From NCBI RefSeq assembly GCF_002217285.1, contig NZ_MUGW01000009.1:62001-126000 (forward strand): DNA of 64,000 nt, in the 5' to 3' direction. Positions 42,169-51,389 of this stretch are shown piece after piece (within the stretch, counting starts at the first letter, position 1; each line of letters opens with the position of its first letter). Both the position numbers and the translations under genes were made by a program. This DNA is from Flavobacterium hercynium (lineage in GTDB: Bacteria; Bacteroidota; Bacteroidia; Flavobacteriales; Flavobacteriaceae). The notes under the pieces were generated by a model, which made no database searches, was not told the origin of the DNA, and saw nothing but the letters and a program-made list of their open reading frames with translations.

Positions 42169-42396
42169 TTACTTTGTTTTGTTGATGTCGCTAACCTGTC
42201 TAATTACATTATACAAAGCGAGTCCAACACCAATCATTACAAAAATGGTATTATAATATACTTTGGGACTTGGATGATTTTCATCTAGCCATGTCCCAAA
42301 ATAAGAAAACAGAAAAATAATTACTCCCATCTGAACAGGAATATTAATCAGAGCAATCCATTTATTCCTCTGATTCTGCTTTGGCTCCTTTTCCAT
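42169..42396 (-). CDS. AtpZ/AtpI-family small membrane protein
   Basis: A 75-residue protein with two TM helices (NIPVQMGVIIFLFSYFGTWL and TIFVMIGVGLALYNVI), separated by a short loop DENHPSPK with the conserved Pro. This is the size and pattern of AtpZ-type proteins found before atpB. AtpZ is linked to c-ring stability and cation handling. Its first 35 bp overlap the end of the bactofilin gene, so the two are translated together. Confidence 0.82.
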   Translation of the reverse strand: MEKEPKQNQRNKWIALINIPVQMGVIIFLFSYFGTWLDENHPSPKVYYNTIFVMIGVGLALYNVIRQVSDINKTK

Positions 42397-42781
42397 TTTT
42401 TACTATTACTTCTTTTACTTCTTTATCATTTGCTAACATCGTACAAGTAGCTGTAAAATCGGCTCCAGGTTCAATAGATAATTTACCAACAGCAACTTCT
42501 CCGTGAATTTGTGCCGTAGCTTTTATATTAAGTATTTCTAAAACTTTTATTTTTCCCTGAAATACTCCTTCGATATCTGCGTTATTACAAATTATTTCGC
42601 CTTTTACTTTTCCTGTAACTCCAATAACCAATTTTCCTTGGGATGTAAAATTTCCTACTAACTCACCGTCTAGTCGAAAATCAGCTTTAGAAACGATATC
42701 ACCAATAATTGATGTGCCGTCTTCGATTCTATTTGTTTTTCCTAAAAGTTCTGTGCCGTTTTTTTTTCCTTTGTCAAACAT
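42362..42781 (-). CDS. Bactofilin
   Basis: A 139-residue bactofilin, a nucleotide-free bacterial cytoskeletal protein that polymerises through a right-handed beta helix. The core has regular strands with repeated G-hydrophobic turns: TSIIGDIVSKADFRLDGELVG, GKLVIGVTGKVKGEIICNNA, IEGVFQGKIKVLEILNIKATAQIHGEV. Flexible charged ends flank it. The gene sits between sprE and atpZ with a 4-bp gap and a 35-bp overlap, a conserved Flavobacterium order. A link to membrane or gliding machinery placement is only positional. Confidence 0.9.
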   Translation of the reverse strand: MFDKGKKNGTELLGKTNRIEDGTSIIGDIVSKADFRLDGELVGNFTSQGKLVIGVTGKVKGEIICNNADIEGVFQGKIKVLEILNIKATAQIHGEVAVGKLSIEPGADFTATCTMLANDKEVKEVIVKNGKGAKAESEE

Positions 42782-42785
42782 GATA

Positions 42786-45407
42786 TTATGGGTTTTTGGG
42801 TGCTATATAAGTCTCAATATTTTTCTTCATTTGAATAACTTGATAGTTTTCACTCGAAATAATAATTGCCGGATGTGTTATCTTGTATTTTTTGTCATCT
42901 TTCAAAACACCGGCAACATCATGAGCATACGCCTCAGATTGCATACCATGAATAACTACAAAGTTTTCTGTTTTATTATACCTGTCTATAGAAGTTTTAA
43001 GTCTCATGAAATTTTCTAATGATAAAAATCTCTTGATCGCGTCTTCAATATATTGCGCCGTTTTAGTATCCTCACGAGGCAGTTTATACAGTACTTTCCA
43101 ATTTTTAACATCAACGGCTGTGAAATCAATTTTCTCTAATGCCGGAATTTGTTTCTCTAAAATTTCACGTGCATTTTTTCCTTCATCACTATTTGGATAA
43201 TTATCAGCAACTGATTCCATCGCTTTTTTGTAAGCTGCCAATCCATTTACTTTTCCTAAAGTATTGGCTTTTAGCAACTCATATTTAGATACAATTTCAT
43301 CACCTGTATATTGGTTTATTACACTGTCGATACTATCGAGCACTACGTCATATTGTTCTTCCTGAAAAAGTTTATACCACCTTTGGTATTCTTTTTCGGC
43401 GGCTTCCAAATCTTCTTTATTCGTATTATTTAGAATATAAGCATATCGCGAATTTGGATATGTCTTCGTAATATTTGCCTTTATTTGCTCTGCTTTTGAT
43501 GGATTTGTAATTTGATAAATCTTATACAAATTGTACATCGCCGGCAAAATAAATTTTTCTTCTGGATTATTTTGTAACAGCTGTTCTAATTTACCGCTTG
43601 CCAAATCATACTCCTTGAATTTTTCTTTGTAAATAAGTCCTAATTGATAATAGGCAAAATTGCGTTCTTTGCCAATACTATCCATCGCAACCTGAGTAGT
43701 TGGAAGTTGTTTTTCGTAAAACTCGGTTGTATATTGTTCAAGTACAACTTCTTCTTTTATAGCACTTAATGAATCTTGTATTCTGCTAATAGAATCATTT
43801 AACGCGGAATTATTTCCACCTTTTGATGCTCCTAATCTCCAATTGGTTCCTATCGTTCTGTTGCCCCAATTTTTTTTGAATTGTAGTTTTCCGTAAGCAA
43901 CCGTTGTTGGATTATAAAAATAGAATATGCTTCCTACTGCATTTCCTGGTTTACCTCCTGGCGGAACAATACCATCAGGATCAGAGGATGGTTTTCCTAA
44001 AGAGTTTGGATTTACAGCGGTTGGCTCTGAACCGGAATTTGTATTTCGCTCTATGTTGGCTAACCTTTCTCTTTCTTTCTCTTCTTTAATGCGTTTTGCC
44101 TCATCTATCTTTTTTAGCTCGGCTATATATTTTTCGAAATAAGTTTTTCTTTCGGGTTCGGGCAAACCTTTTACCATAATGATACTATCATTGCGAGTTG
44201 CAATGGCTTCGTATTTGATAACATCGTCAAGATTTTTTCTGTTTTTCTCAATAAACGCGTACTCTCTTGTTTTAGGATTTAATTTAACCAGCGTACTATC
44301 ATAGTACTTAGCCGCCATCGAATATTTCTTATCTTTAAAAAACATGTCTCCAATATTTCGATACGTCGACGCAACTAAATACGAATCTTGTGATTTTCTT
44401 GCCAGTGATTTATTGTAGAATTTTAATGCTTCTTCGTGTTGTTCTTTTTTATCATAAAAAATTCCCATTTCAAAAAGTAAAACATCGTAGTAAGGTCTGT
44501 TCTCGCGATCTTTAATTAATTTATTATAGGTCTTTAAAAATATCGTGTCATTGCCATTTTCGTAATCATACATTTGCGCTTTGTTGGCATACGCATGCAT
44601 CATGTACTTTCTATCAGCACGTCTGTTCATGTCTATAACGCCATCATAATAATATGTTGCGCTGTCTTTTTGCCCTGCTTCCTGATACATTTGTCCAAGT
44701 ATAAAACGGTATCGGGCTTTTTCTTCATTTATTCTCGAAAATTCTTCGGCTACTTTTAGTTTCGCGACAGCACTATCTCTTTCTTCAATATTTAAGAAAG
44801 CTTCTGCCAGCAAAGCATTGGCATCAGAGAAAGTTTGTTTGCTTACATCTGTATTTTTCAATAACAGTTTCATATTTTTTATCGCAATAGCATCATTTCC
44901 TAAGCGCATATTGGTTTTTTCGCGCCAGATTTTTGCTGTATAAATATTACTGCTGTTAGGATATTTATATAAAATATAATTGAATGCTTCGAGAGCCGGA
45001 ATAAAACGCTGATCGTAATATCTTGCTTTTCCCAGCATTAAGTAAGCTTCATCTATTTGGGAGTTTACCTCTCTTCCTCCAATATTCATGGAGTGTTTTT
45101 GAATTGCTTTTATCGCTTTTGTTTCTGCTTTTTCAAAATCAGGATTTTTGGCTTTCTTTTCATCATTGAAATTCTCGTCGATCTGAATTTTTTCTATCGG
45201 CAGCAATGCCCAGAAATTGTCGTGATTATCAGCGTGAATGGATTGTAATCCTTTATCTAACCCAATACCACCATTATACAAAATGTTGTATTTTGTACTT
45301 AATGCATGAGAGTTTCTTGCTAGAAAAGTATTCCTTTTGGTAGAACAAGCTATCAAAAAAAACAGAAACACCAAGGTAAAACTATATTTTAGAGTATTCT
45401 TTTTCAA
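42786..45407 (-). CDS. sprE: SprE/PorW-like TPR lipoprotein of gliding motility and T9SS
   Basis: An 873-residue lipoprotein (lipobox LIACS after KYSFTLVFLFF). It contains many TPR units, such as IDEAYLMLGKARYYDQRFIP and MHAYANKAQMYDYENGND, a central Pro/Gly-rich linker (about residues 455-495), and a second TPR half. Size, lipobox and architecture match F. johnsoniae SprE and Porphyromonas PorW, needed for type IX secretion and gliding. The start codon is TTG at 45407: an in-frame stop lies 30 bp upstream and no ATG occurs in between. The genes for bactofilin and the ATP synthase follow. Confidence 0.9.
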   Translation of the reverse strand: MKKNTLKYSFTLVFLFFLIACSTKRNTFLARNSHALSTKYNILYNGGIGLDKGLQSIHADNHDNFWALLPIEKIQIDENFNDEKKAKNPDFEKAETKAIKAIQKHSMNIGGREVNSQIDEAYLMLGKARYYDQRFIPALEAFNYILYKYPNSSNIYTAKIWREKTNMRLGNDAIAIKNMKLLLKNTDVSKQTFSDANALLAEAFLNIEERDSAVAKLKVAEEFSRINEEKARYRFILGQMYQEAGQKDSATYYYDGVIDMNRRADRKYMMHAYANKAQMYDYENGNDTIFLKTYNKLIKDRENRPYYDVLLFEMGIFYDKKEQHEEALKFYNKSLARKSQDSYLVASTYRNIGDMFFKDKKYSMAAKYYDSTLVKLNPKTREYAFIEKNRKNLDDVIKYEAIATRNDSIIMVKGLPEPERKTYFEKYIAELKKIDEAKRIKEEKERERLANIERNTNSGSEPTAVNPNSLGKPSSDPDGIVPPGGKPGNAVGSIFYFYNPTTVAYGKLQFKKNWGNRTIGTNWRLGASKGGNNSALNDSISRIQDSLSAIKEEVVLEQYTTEFYEKQLPTTQVAMDSIGKERNFAYYQLGLIYKEKFKEYDLASGKLEQLLQNNPEEKFILPAMYNLYKIYQITNPSKAEQIKANITKTYPNSRYAYILNNTNKEDLEAAEKEYQRWYKLFQEEQYDVVLDSIDSVINQYTGDEIVSKYELLKANTLGKVNGLAAYKKAMESVADNYPNSDEGKNAREILEKQIPALEKIDFTAVDVKNWKVLYKLPREDTKTAQYIEDAIKRFLSLENFMRLKTSIDRYNKTENFVVIHGMQSEAYAHDVAGVLKDDKKYKITHPAIIISSENYQVIQMKKNIETYIAPKNP

Positions 45408-45496
45408 TAGAAAAGAGTTTAAACCTTTTAACTTCTAAAAAGGATTTTTAGTATAATGACTTGTAAAAATACGCTTCTTTTTGATACTACATAAAA

Positions 45497-46192
45497 TTAT
45501 AAGGCAAAAAACGATTCGAGCTCCTGCAAAGTTTCTTCTGAGGTTTGAATATCGCGCACAATCTGACCTCTACTTAAGACTACGATCCTATCACAAACCT
45601 CGACAGTATGCTGTAAATCATGGCTTGAAACTAAAACTGTACAGTTTGGGTTTTCTGCTAATTCTTTTATTATTTTTTTTAATCGGTTAACAGTTGTGGG
45701 ATCCAAATTCGCAAACGGTTCATCGAGAATAACAACTTCCGGATTTCCAATAAGCGTTGCTATAATTCCAACTTTTTTCTGATTTCCTTTAGATAAATCA
45801 CGCAGGTATTTTTTGTTATTCAGGATTTCTCCATCAAAAAACTCAGCGTACTGCATTAAAAAAACATCAATGTCTGCTTTGTTTTGGTGACGTAAATCTC
45901 CAACAAAATAAAAATATTCCTCAGGAGTTAAATATCCGATCAGGAAGCTTTCATCTAAAAAAGAACCTGTAAACGATTTCCAGTTTTCATTTGTATTTAT
46001 CTGAATTGCATTGCTTGTAATATGCCCTGTTGAGGGTTGAATTAAATCGAGCAATAAACTAAAAAAAGTCGTTTTTCCTGCTCCATTATTTCCTACTAAT
46101 CCAAAACTTTGTCCTTTTGGAATTTCTAAATAATCAATATTTAAAACGGTTGTCTGGTTGTATTTTTTTGAAATCTGATGTACTTGTATCAT
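45497..46192 (-). CDS. ABC transporter ATP-binding protein
   Basis: A 231-residue ATPase. Walker A GNNGAGKTT (near residue 36), the Q-loop region, signature LSKGNQKK with the preceding RDL, Walker B VVILDEPFANLDP and the H-loop SSHDLQH are all present. I use ATG 46192, giving MIQVHQISKKYNQ; the longer frame opens with TTG and a non-family extension. It follows the DUF5687 membrane protein by 56 bp, and the two likely form an exporter. The substrate is unknown. Confidence 0.9.
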   Translation of the reverse strand: MIQVHQISKKYNQTTVLNIDYLEIPKGQSFGLVGNNGAGKTTFFSLLLDLIQPSTGHITSNAIQINTNENWKSFTGSFLDESFLIGYLTPEEYFYFVGDLRHQNKADIDVFLMQYAEFFDGEILNNKKYLRDLSKGNQKKVGIIATLIGNPEVVILDEPFANLDPTTVNRLKKIIKELAENPNCTVLVSSHDLQHTVEVCDRIVVLSRGQIVRDIQTSEETLQELESFFAL

Positions 46193-46248
46193 TGTAATTG
46201 TAGATTTTAGATTGGTGATTCTAGATTCAATTAGCAAAAATTATCTAA

Positions 46249-47706
46249 TTAATTCTTTTGTTTATAAGCACTTATCGTACTGTATTTTTCGCTTTTGTAT
46301 TTTTTTTCAATGATGGAAAAAACTTTGTTTCTAAAAATAAAACCCAAAACTCCTGCTCCTCCAACTAATGACAAAGCCAGTGTTTTATCTCCTAAATAAA
46401 ATCCTCCGGCATACAATGCTACAGGTAAAGCAACTTTTGGTATTGCCAGTAACATCGCATTTATATTGAATGCTTTTTTGTCGCCAAAAGCACCTCCGGC
46501 TGAATTTAAATCAATTGGTGTTTTGGTAAAGGCACCACCTAAAAGCACTAAATGAGAGTTTACACCTATATTGTAGATCGCACCAATAACAATGATCAGA
46601 TATGTTTCCCATCCGAAAAAAAGATAGAAAGAAGCCAATAGTGTGGAGATAAATGTAACAATAACAATGAGCCACCATTTTGACATAATGTAACCGCGAT
46701 ACGGTATATTTTGGGTCATCATCAATTGATAATATGAACTGTCCCAGCTTGGTACGAATTGTCCAAAGACAAATAAAAATCCGCCTGAAACAAATATTCC
46801 CGCAAGAATATTTACATATAAATGAAAGGGATTACCAAAAAAAAGAAAGCCGTAAAACAAAAACACAACACTCATTATGATAGTCATTTTTGACCTCTTG
46901 TTTCTTTTAATTAATTTGATGTCATTTTTTAGAAAAGTTCCCAAACTTCCAAACTGATTCAGCCAGCTAAGATTTTCAGTAGTAGCAACATCTGCCTTTT
47001 GAGAAAGTCCGGTGTCTAGAAATAAATTCTTTCTAAAGTATTTAAAAGTAAAACCATACAAAAGTAAGAGCAACAAAACAGGAACTAAAAACAAACCTTT
47101 TAGCTCATAAAAATTTTGAAAAACCGGTGCTGTAAAACTGGTGATATCAAATAAATTGTAATACTGTGCTGCACCTAAACCTACAATTAGAGCAATAAAA
47201 AAAATAAAGAATTTATCGATATTACTCAAAATAATATTCAAAAAATTATTGATGTAGACCAAGGAAAAAATAGCCAAATGCCAAAAAATTACACCCGTTA
47301 CATTGTATCCTTCCGACACTAAAACAATAGAAAACGGAATGAAAAAGAGTGCATGTATAATATTAAAAAAACTCAACGATGTCTTCCCTAAAGCATAATG
47401 TACGATTGTATTTTTCTTAAACGGCAGAACCAAAAGTGGCTTTATATTCAACACAGGAATTGCCTGAAGCAGTAATCGAACTATGAGATCAAATAGTAGA
47501 TAGTAAATCAAAAATTTATTGATAATACTTAACGGCTCAAGATTCATCTTTTTGAGAATATAAAATACGCCGATTCCCATACCGATAAAAATCATCGAGA
47601 AATAGAGCATCAGCAAACCTATTATAATCTTCATTACCAAATTTGCGCCAAATGAAGCCGATCGTAAAAAGGCTTTATTTTCAAGATAAATAAATTTTTT
47701 AATCAT
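46249..47706 (-). CDS. DUF5687 ABC-type permease protein
   Basis: A 485-residue protein with about 11 predicted TM helices, for example IIIGLLMLYFSMIFIGMGIGVFYI, VPVLLLLLLYGFTFKYF and LLASFYLFFGWETYLIIVIGAIY, and a conserved cytoplasmic stretch FGSLGTFLKNDIKLIKRNKR. This pattern fits the Bacteroidota DUF5687 family, which pairs with an ABC ATPase such as the gene that follows. The transported compound is unknown. Confidence 0.75.
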   Translation of the reverse strand: MIKKFIYLENKAFLRSASFGANLVMKIIIGLLMLYFSMIFIGMGIGVFYILKKMNLEPLSIINKFLIYYLLFDLIVRLLLQAIPVLNIKPLLVLPFKKNTIVHYALGKTSLSFFNIIHALFFIPFSIVLVSEGYNVTGVIFWHLAIFSLVYINNFLNIILSNIDKFFIFFIALIVGLGAAQYYNLFDITSFTAPVFQNFYELKGLFLVPVLLLLLLYGFTFKYFRKNLFLDTGLSQKADVATTENLSWLNQFGSLGTFLKNDIKLIKRNKRSKMTIIMSVVFLFYGFLFFGNPFHLYVNILAGIFVSGGFLFVFGQFVPSWDSSYYQLMMTQNIPYRGYIMSKWWLIVIVTFISTLLASFYLFFGWETYLIIVIGAIYNIGVNSHLVLLGGAFTKTPIDLNSAGGAFGDKKAFNINAMLLAIPKVALPVALYAGGFYLGDKTLALSLVGGAGVLGFIFRNKVFSIIEKKYKSEKYSTISAYKQKN

Positions 47707-47807
47707 TATGATGGTTTTGATTTAGCAGTAAGAGATCAAATGTAAGAAAACGTTACAAAAAAAGTTAAAAATAATTATTTAGTGCCTCACAATTACTTGC
47801 TCTTTGC

Positions 47808-47815
47808 TACTTTTG
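47808..47815 (+). promoter_or_regulatory. -7 box of the PaaE-like reductase gene
   Basis: TACTTTTG, perfect TAnnTTTG, 16 bp upstream of the ATG at 47832. No clear -33 at the right spacing. Confidence 0.45.
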
Positions 47816-47831
47816 CATAAAATATTAAATC

Positions 47832-48884
47832 ATGCCTTCATTCTTAAAATTAATAATTAAAGAGGTAAAACGTGAAACTGCTGATGCGGTTTCTGTGCTT
47901 TTTAATGTTCCTAATGAACTAAAATCAGATTATAAGTTTATTGCTGGACAATATATAAATTTAAAATTAACCCTTGACAATCAAGAGATTCGGCGTGCTT
48001 ACTCTATTTGTTCTTCTCCTGAAAGTGATGAATTACGAATTGCAGTTAAAGCAGTGAAAAATGGTTTGTTTTCTCAATTTGCCAATACCAAATTAAAAGC
48101 CGGTGATGTTCTTGAAGTAGGTCAGCCGGAAGGAAAATTTACCTTTGAACCAGATGCTGAAAGACAAAGAAACTACGCTGCTTTTGTTGCCGGAAGTGGA
48201 ATTACACCTGTACTTTCTATCCTGAAATCTGTTTTAAAAAGCGAGCCTAAAAGTACCTTTGTTTTAGTTTACGGAAACAAAACAACTGACGAAACCATTT
48301 TTCATCAGGAATTGCATGACCTGCAATTACAATATGTTGGACGTTTATTTGTACATTATGTATACAGTCAGGCTAAAGCTGAAAATGCTTTGTTTGGCAG
48401 AATAGACAAATCTGCGGTAAATTTTGTGTTGAACAATAAACACAAAGAATTAGCATTTGATAAATTCTATTTGTGCGGACCGGAAGAAATGATCAATACG
48501 GTTTCTGAAATTCTGAAAGAAAAAAATGTAAAAGAATCAGCTATTAAGTTTGAACTTTTTACTTCTTCATCTCAGGAAAATGAAATCAAAACTTCTTTAG
48601 AAGGACATACAAAAATTACTGTTTTAGTTGATGACGATGAAGTTTCTTTTGAAATGTCTCAAAAACAAACTATCCTTGATGCGGCTTTAAAACAAGGAAT
48701 CGATGCTCCTTATTCTTGCCAAGGCGGAATTTGCAGCAGCTGTTTAGCGCGTGTAACTTCCGGAAGTGCAGAAATGGTAAAAAATTCTATTTTGACTGAT
48801 AAAGAAATTGCTGCCGGTTTAATTTTAACTTGTCAGGCTCACCCAACTTCAGAATCTATTTATATAGATTTTGATGATGTGTAG
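47832..48884 (+). CDS. PaaE-like ferredoxin-NADP-type reductase with 2Fe-2S domain
   Basis: A 350-residue electron-transfer protein. The FAD-binding motif RRAYSICSSP (near residue 56) and the NAD(P)-binding block AAFVAGSGITPVLSILKSVL lead to a C-terminal plant-type ferredoxin domain with PYSCQGGICSSC and a fourth Cys in LTCQAHP. This is the layout of PaaE (phenylacetyl-CoA epoxidase reductase) and related HcaD-like proteins, which feed electrons from NADPH to a di-iron oxygenase. No paa genes lie nearby, so the partner is unknown. A terminator follows at 48911-48940. Confidence 0.88.
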   Translation: MPSFLKLIIKEVKRETADAVSVLFNVPNELKSDYKFIAGQYINLKLTLDNQEIRRAYSICSSPESDELRIAVKAVKNGLFSQFANTKLKAGDVLEVGQPEGKFTFEPDAERQRNYAAFVAGSGITPVLSILKSVLKSEPKSTFVLVYGNKTTDETIFHQELHDLQLQYVGRLFVHYVYSQAKAENALFGRIDKSAVNFVLNNKHKELAFDKFYLCGPEEMINTVSEILKEKNVKESAIKFELFTSSSQENEIKTSLEGHTKITVLVDDDEVSFEMSQKQTILDAALKQGIDAPYSCQGGICSSCLARVTSGSAEMVKNSILTDKEIAAGLILTCQAHPTSESIYIDFDDV

Positions 48885-48910
48885 TTTTTAGTACATAGCG
48901 TTTATTATAA

Positions 48911-48940
48911 AAAAAGAGTTTGCAATGCAAACTCTTTTTT
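48911..48940. terminator. Bidirectional intrinsic terminator
   Basis: GAGTTTGC (48916-48923), loop AAT, GCAAACTC (48927-48934), flanked by A5 and T6. It lies between the convergent PaaE-like and GT9 genes and can stop both. Confidence 0.85.
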
Positions 48941-48969
48941 TATTGTCCCAAACTAAAGCAATTTACTTG

Positions 48970-50016
48970 TTATAATTCCGAATTAATTCTATTGACGATT
49001 GTTTCCGGAGCAATGCTTCTCATTGCATCTTCATAACCTTCAACTATTTTATTTCCGTATACGGATGTTGGCAATTTTGGGTATTGATTTCGATCAGCAA
49101 CCAAAGCATTTTCCAATGTTTGATTAAAAGGTAAAAATCCTGCATACGGATGCGTGGCTCCCCAAAGGGTTATTACTTTTACGCCTAACATCGCCGCAAT
49201 ATGTGCATTTCCGGAATCCATAGAAAGCATAACATCAAGATTACTAATCAATTGTAACTCTTGTTGGAATTTTATTTTTCCAGCCATGTTAATTACATTT
49301 TCAAATGGTTCAGCAAAAGAATTCAGAATTTCAATTTCTTTTTTTCCACCTCCAAAAAGCACTATTTTATATGCTTTGTTCGCTGCTAGTTTTGCAATAA
49401 CTTTCTGCATTAAATCCTGCGGATAAACTTTAGAATTGTATTGTGCAAAAGGAGCAATTCCGATTAGTCTCTGATTTTGGCTTCCTATTATTTCTAAAAT
49501 ATCGGCACTCAAAACTGCTTTTTCAGGAAAAACCGGATTTGATAAATCCAAAGGAAAACCAAGCTCTTCAAACACTTTCGCATGTCTTTCGAACATCGTT
49601 GGTAATTGTCTGAAGATTTTATTTTCTTCGCGGGTCAGTTCTTTTTTACCTTCACGACCTTTATCTACAGTAGCTCTTTTTTTTCCGCTTAAAGCGAAAA
49701 GTAAACTTACTACCTTCGATCTTAAAACATTATGAAGGTCTGCAAAGGCATCAACTTTTAATTTTTGAACGTCACGAAATAATCTCACAAGTCCAAAAAA
49801 ACCTTTGTGACGTTCTTTTTCATCAAAAGCAAAAAAGGAAAGATTTGGAATTCCGTCAAAAAATGGTTTGAAAAAGGGACGTGAAATTACGGTGATTTTT
49901 ACCTCCGGATACTGTTTTACAAAAGCACGTAAAACAGGAACCGTCATGGCGACATCTCCCATTGCGGAAAGTCTCATGACGGCTATATGCTTAATTGTAT
50001 TGGAAAATTTTGCCAA
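48970..50016 (-). CDS. GT9 (heptosyltransferase-like) glycosyltransferase
   Basis: A 348-residue protein of the ADP-heptose:LPS heptosyltransferase family. It has the N-terminal MRLSAMGDVAMTVPVLRAF (nucleotide-sugar-fold start), then IGIAPFAQYNSKVYPQDL and the C-terminal MLSMDSGNAHIAAMLGVKVITLWGATHP, which binds the ADP-sugar. It probably adds a sugar to the lipid A core or a related lipid. The start is TTG 50016, next to the TAG of the upstream gene (TAGTTG). A later ATG at 49977 would remove the first beta strand, so the TTG is preferred. Confidence 0.88.
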   Translation of the reverse strand: MAKFSNTIKHIAVMRLSAMGDVAMTVPVLRAFVKQYPEVKITVISRPFFKPFFDGIPNLSFFAFDEKERHKGFFGLVRLFRDVQKLKVDAFADLHNVLRSKVVSLLFALSGKKRATVDKGREGKKELTREENKIFRQLPTMFERHAKVFEELGFPLDLSNPVFPEKAVLSADILEIIGSQNQRLIGIAPFAQYNSKVYPQDLMQKVIAKLAANKAYKIVLFGGGKKEIEILNSFAEPFENVINMAGKIKFQQELQLISNLDVMLSMDSGNAHIAAMLGVKVITLWGATHPYAGFLPFNQTLENALVADRNQYPKLPTSVYGNKIVEGYEDAMRSIAPETIVNRINSEL

Positions 50017-50622
50017 CTATTTTTTATTTTGATACAACACAGGATTCAATTCGTCGTCATTGTACATTTTCATTTGTTTGTACACTTTCATGAATTTATC
50101 TCCATTTTCGATATCAGTAAGCAAATCATCAATTGCTGTTGATAAATCGGTTCTTTGCTCTAAAAGTATGTTTAATTTTTCCTGACATTTATCTCTGTGT
50201 TCTTGCGAAGCTTCTGCACGAGTAGCTTCTTCATGCATGTGATAAATTTTTAATGCCAGAATAGACAATCTGTCAAAAGCCCAGGCTGGACTTTCTGAAT
50301 TAATTTTTGCATCATCTTTTACTTTTACATCATTGTATTTTTGCAAAAAGTAACTGTCGATGTATTCTACCATATCAGTACGTTCCTGATTGGATGCATC
50401 GATTCTTCTTTTTAGTGTTAATGCCGCTACAGGATCAATTTGTGGATCACGAATAATATCTTCAAAATGCCACTGTACCGTGTCAATCCAATTTTTCAAA
50501 TATAATAAGTGTTCGAATTTATCTTTAGGATGCGGATTATTTATAGGCTGATCAACATTATCAAACTGGTGATAATCTTTGATACTTTGTTCAAATACGG
50601 AATATGCTAATTTTGAAAACAT
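50017..50622 (-). CDS. DUF4254 protein
   Basis: A 201-residue helical cytoplasmic protein. HLLYLKNWIDTVQWHFEDIIRDP, RRIDASNQERTDMVEYIDSY and PAWAFDRLSILALKIYHM are typical of DUF4254, which in Bacteroidota regularly precedes a GT9 heptosyltransferase gene, as here (stop and TTG adjacent). A role in lipopolysaccharide core assembly is inferred from that partnership only. Confidence 0.82.
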   Translation of the reverse strand: MFSKLAYSVFEQSIKDYHQFDNVDQPINNPHPKDKFEHLLYLKNWIDTVQWHFEDIIRDPQIDPVAALTLKRRIDASNQERTDMVEYIDSYFLQKYNDVKVKDDAKINSESPAWAFDRLSILALKIYHMHEEATRAEASQEHRDKCQEKLNILLEQRTDLSTAIDDLLTDIENGDKFMKVYKQMKMYNDDELNPVLYQNKK

Positions 50623-50644
50623 GTATTTAATTTTTTTAGAGTAA

Positions 50645-50652
50645 CAAAGATA
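50645..50652 (-). promoter_or_regulatory. -7 box of the DUF4254-GT9 operon
   Basis: TATCTTTG on the minus strand, perfect TAnnTTTG, 22 bp before the ATG at 50622. The -33 element is poor. Confidence 0.45.
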
Positions 50653-50735
50653 CTTTTTATACTTTTATGGTACGAAAAAATGACTTGTTTTTTCGTTATT
50701 CACAAAATTACAATTAATAATTTTAAAATTTCATT

Positions 50736-51389
50736 ATGAAAATTCATTATATCTCTGAAAATAATAGCGTACTTAATCACTTTCTTGGTCAAATCAGAAA
50801 CGTCAATGTTCAGAACGACAGTATGCGGTTTAGGAGAAATATTGAGCGAATTGGTGAAATTATGGCGTATGAACTTAGCAAGGAATTGTCATATAAAAAT
50901 GTCGAAATTCAAACCCCGCTTGGTTTTAAAAAAACAACCGAAATTGAGAACGATTTGGTTTTATGTTCCATCCTAAGAGCCGGATTACCGCTTCATAATG
51001 GTTTCCTGAATTATTTTGATCATGCTGAAAACAGTTTTGTTTCGGCATGCAGGCATCATCCAAATAACGATGATTATTTCGAAATTTTAGTTGAATATCA
51101 AGCACTTTCCAATATCAATAATAAAACGGTTTTACTTCTTGATCCGATGTTGGCAACAGGACAATCTATTGTAGCTGTTCATGAAAAGCTAATTCAGAAT
51201 GCTACTCCAAATGAAATTCATATTGTGGTTGTTATTGCTGCTCCTGAAGGAATTGCCTATCTGGAAGAAAACCTTCCGGACAATTGTCACCTTTGGGTTG
51301 CTTCGCTTGACGAGAAATTAAACGAGAAAAACTACATTGTTCCCGGACTTGGTGATGCCGGTGATCTTGCTTATGGTAGCAAATTATAG
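50736..51389 (+). CDS. upp: Uracil phosphoribosyltransferase
   Basis: A 217-residue phosphoribosyltransferase that converts uracil and PRPP to UMP in pyrimidine salvage. The PRPP loop VLLLDPMLATGQSIVAVHEKL (near residue 130), the hood-like LRAGLPLHNGFLNYF and the C-terminal IVPGLGDAGDLAYG (uracil-binding) are all present. The length is normal. The stop codon overlaps the stop region of the convergent membrane-protein gene by 6 bp. Confidence 0.95.
   Translation: MKIHYISENNSVLNHFLGQIRNVNVQNDSMRFRRNIERIGEIMAYELSKELSYKNVEIQTPLGFKKTTEIENDLVLCSILRAGLPLHNGFLNYFDHAENSFVSACRHHPNNDDYFEILVEYQALSNINNKTVLLLDPMLATGQSIVAVHEKLIQNATPNEIHIVVVIAAPEGIAYLEENLPDNCHLWVASLDEKLNEKNYIVPGLGDAGDLAYGSKL

Noticed and set aside
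41812..45690. Several plus-strand frames across the atp-sprE region
   Set aside because: All lie opposite well-supported genes and have no recognisable motifs.
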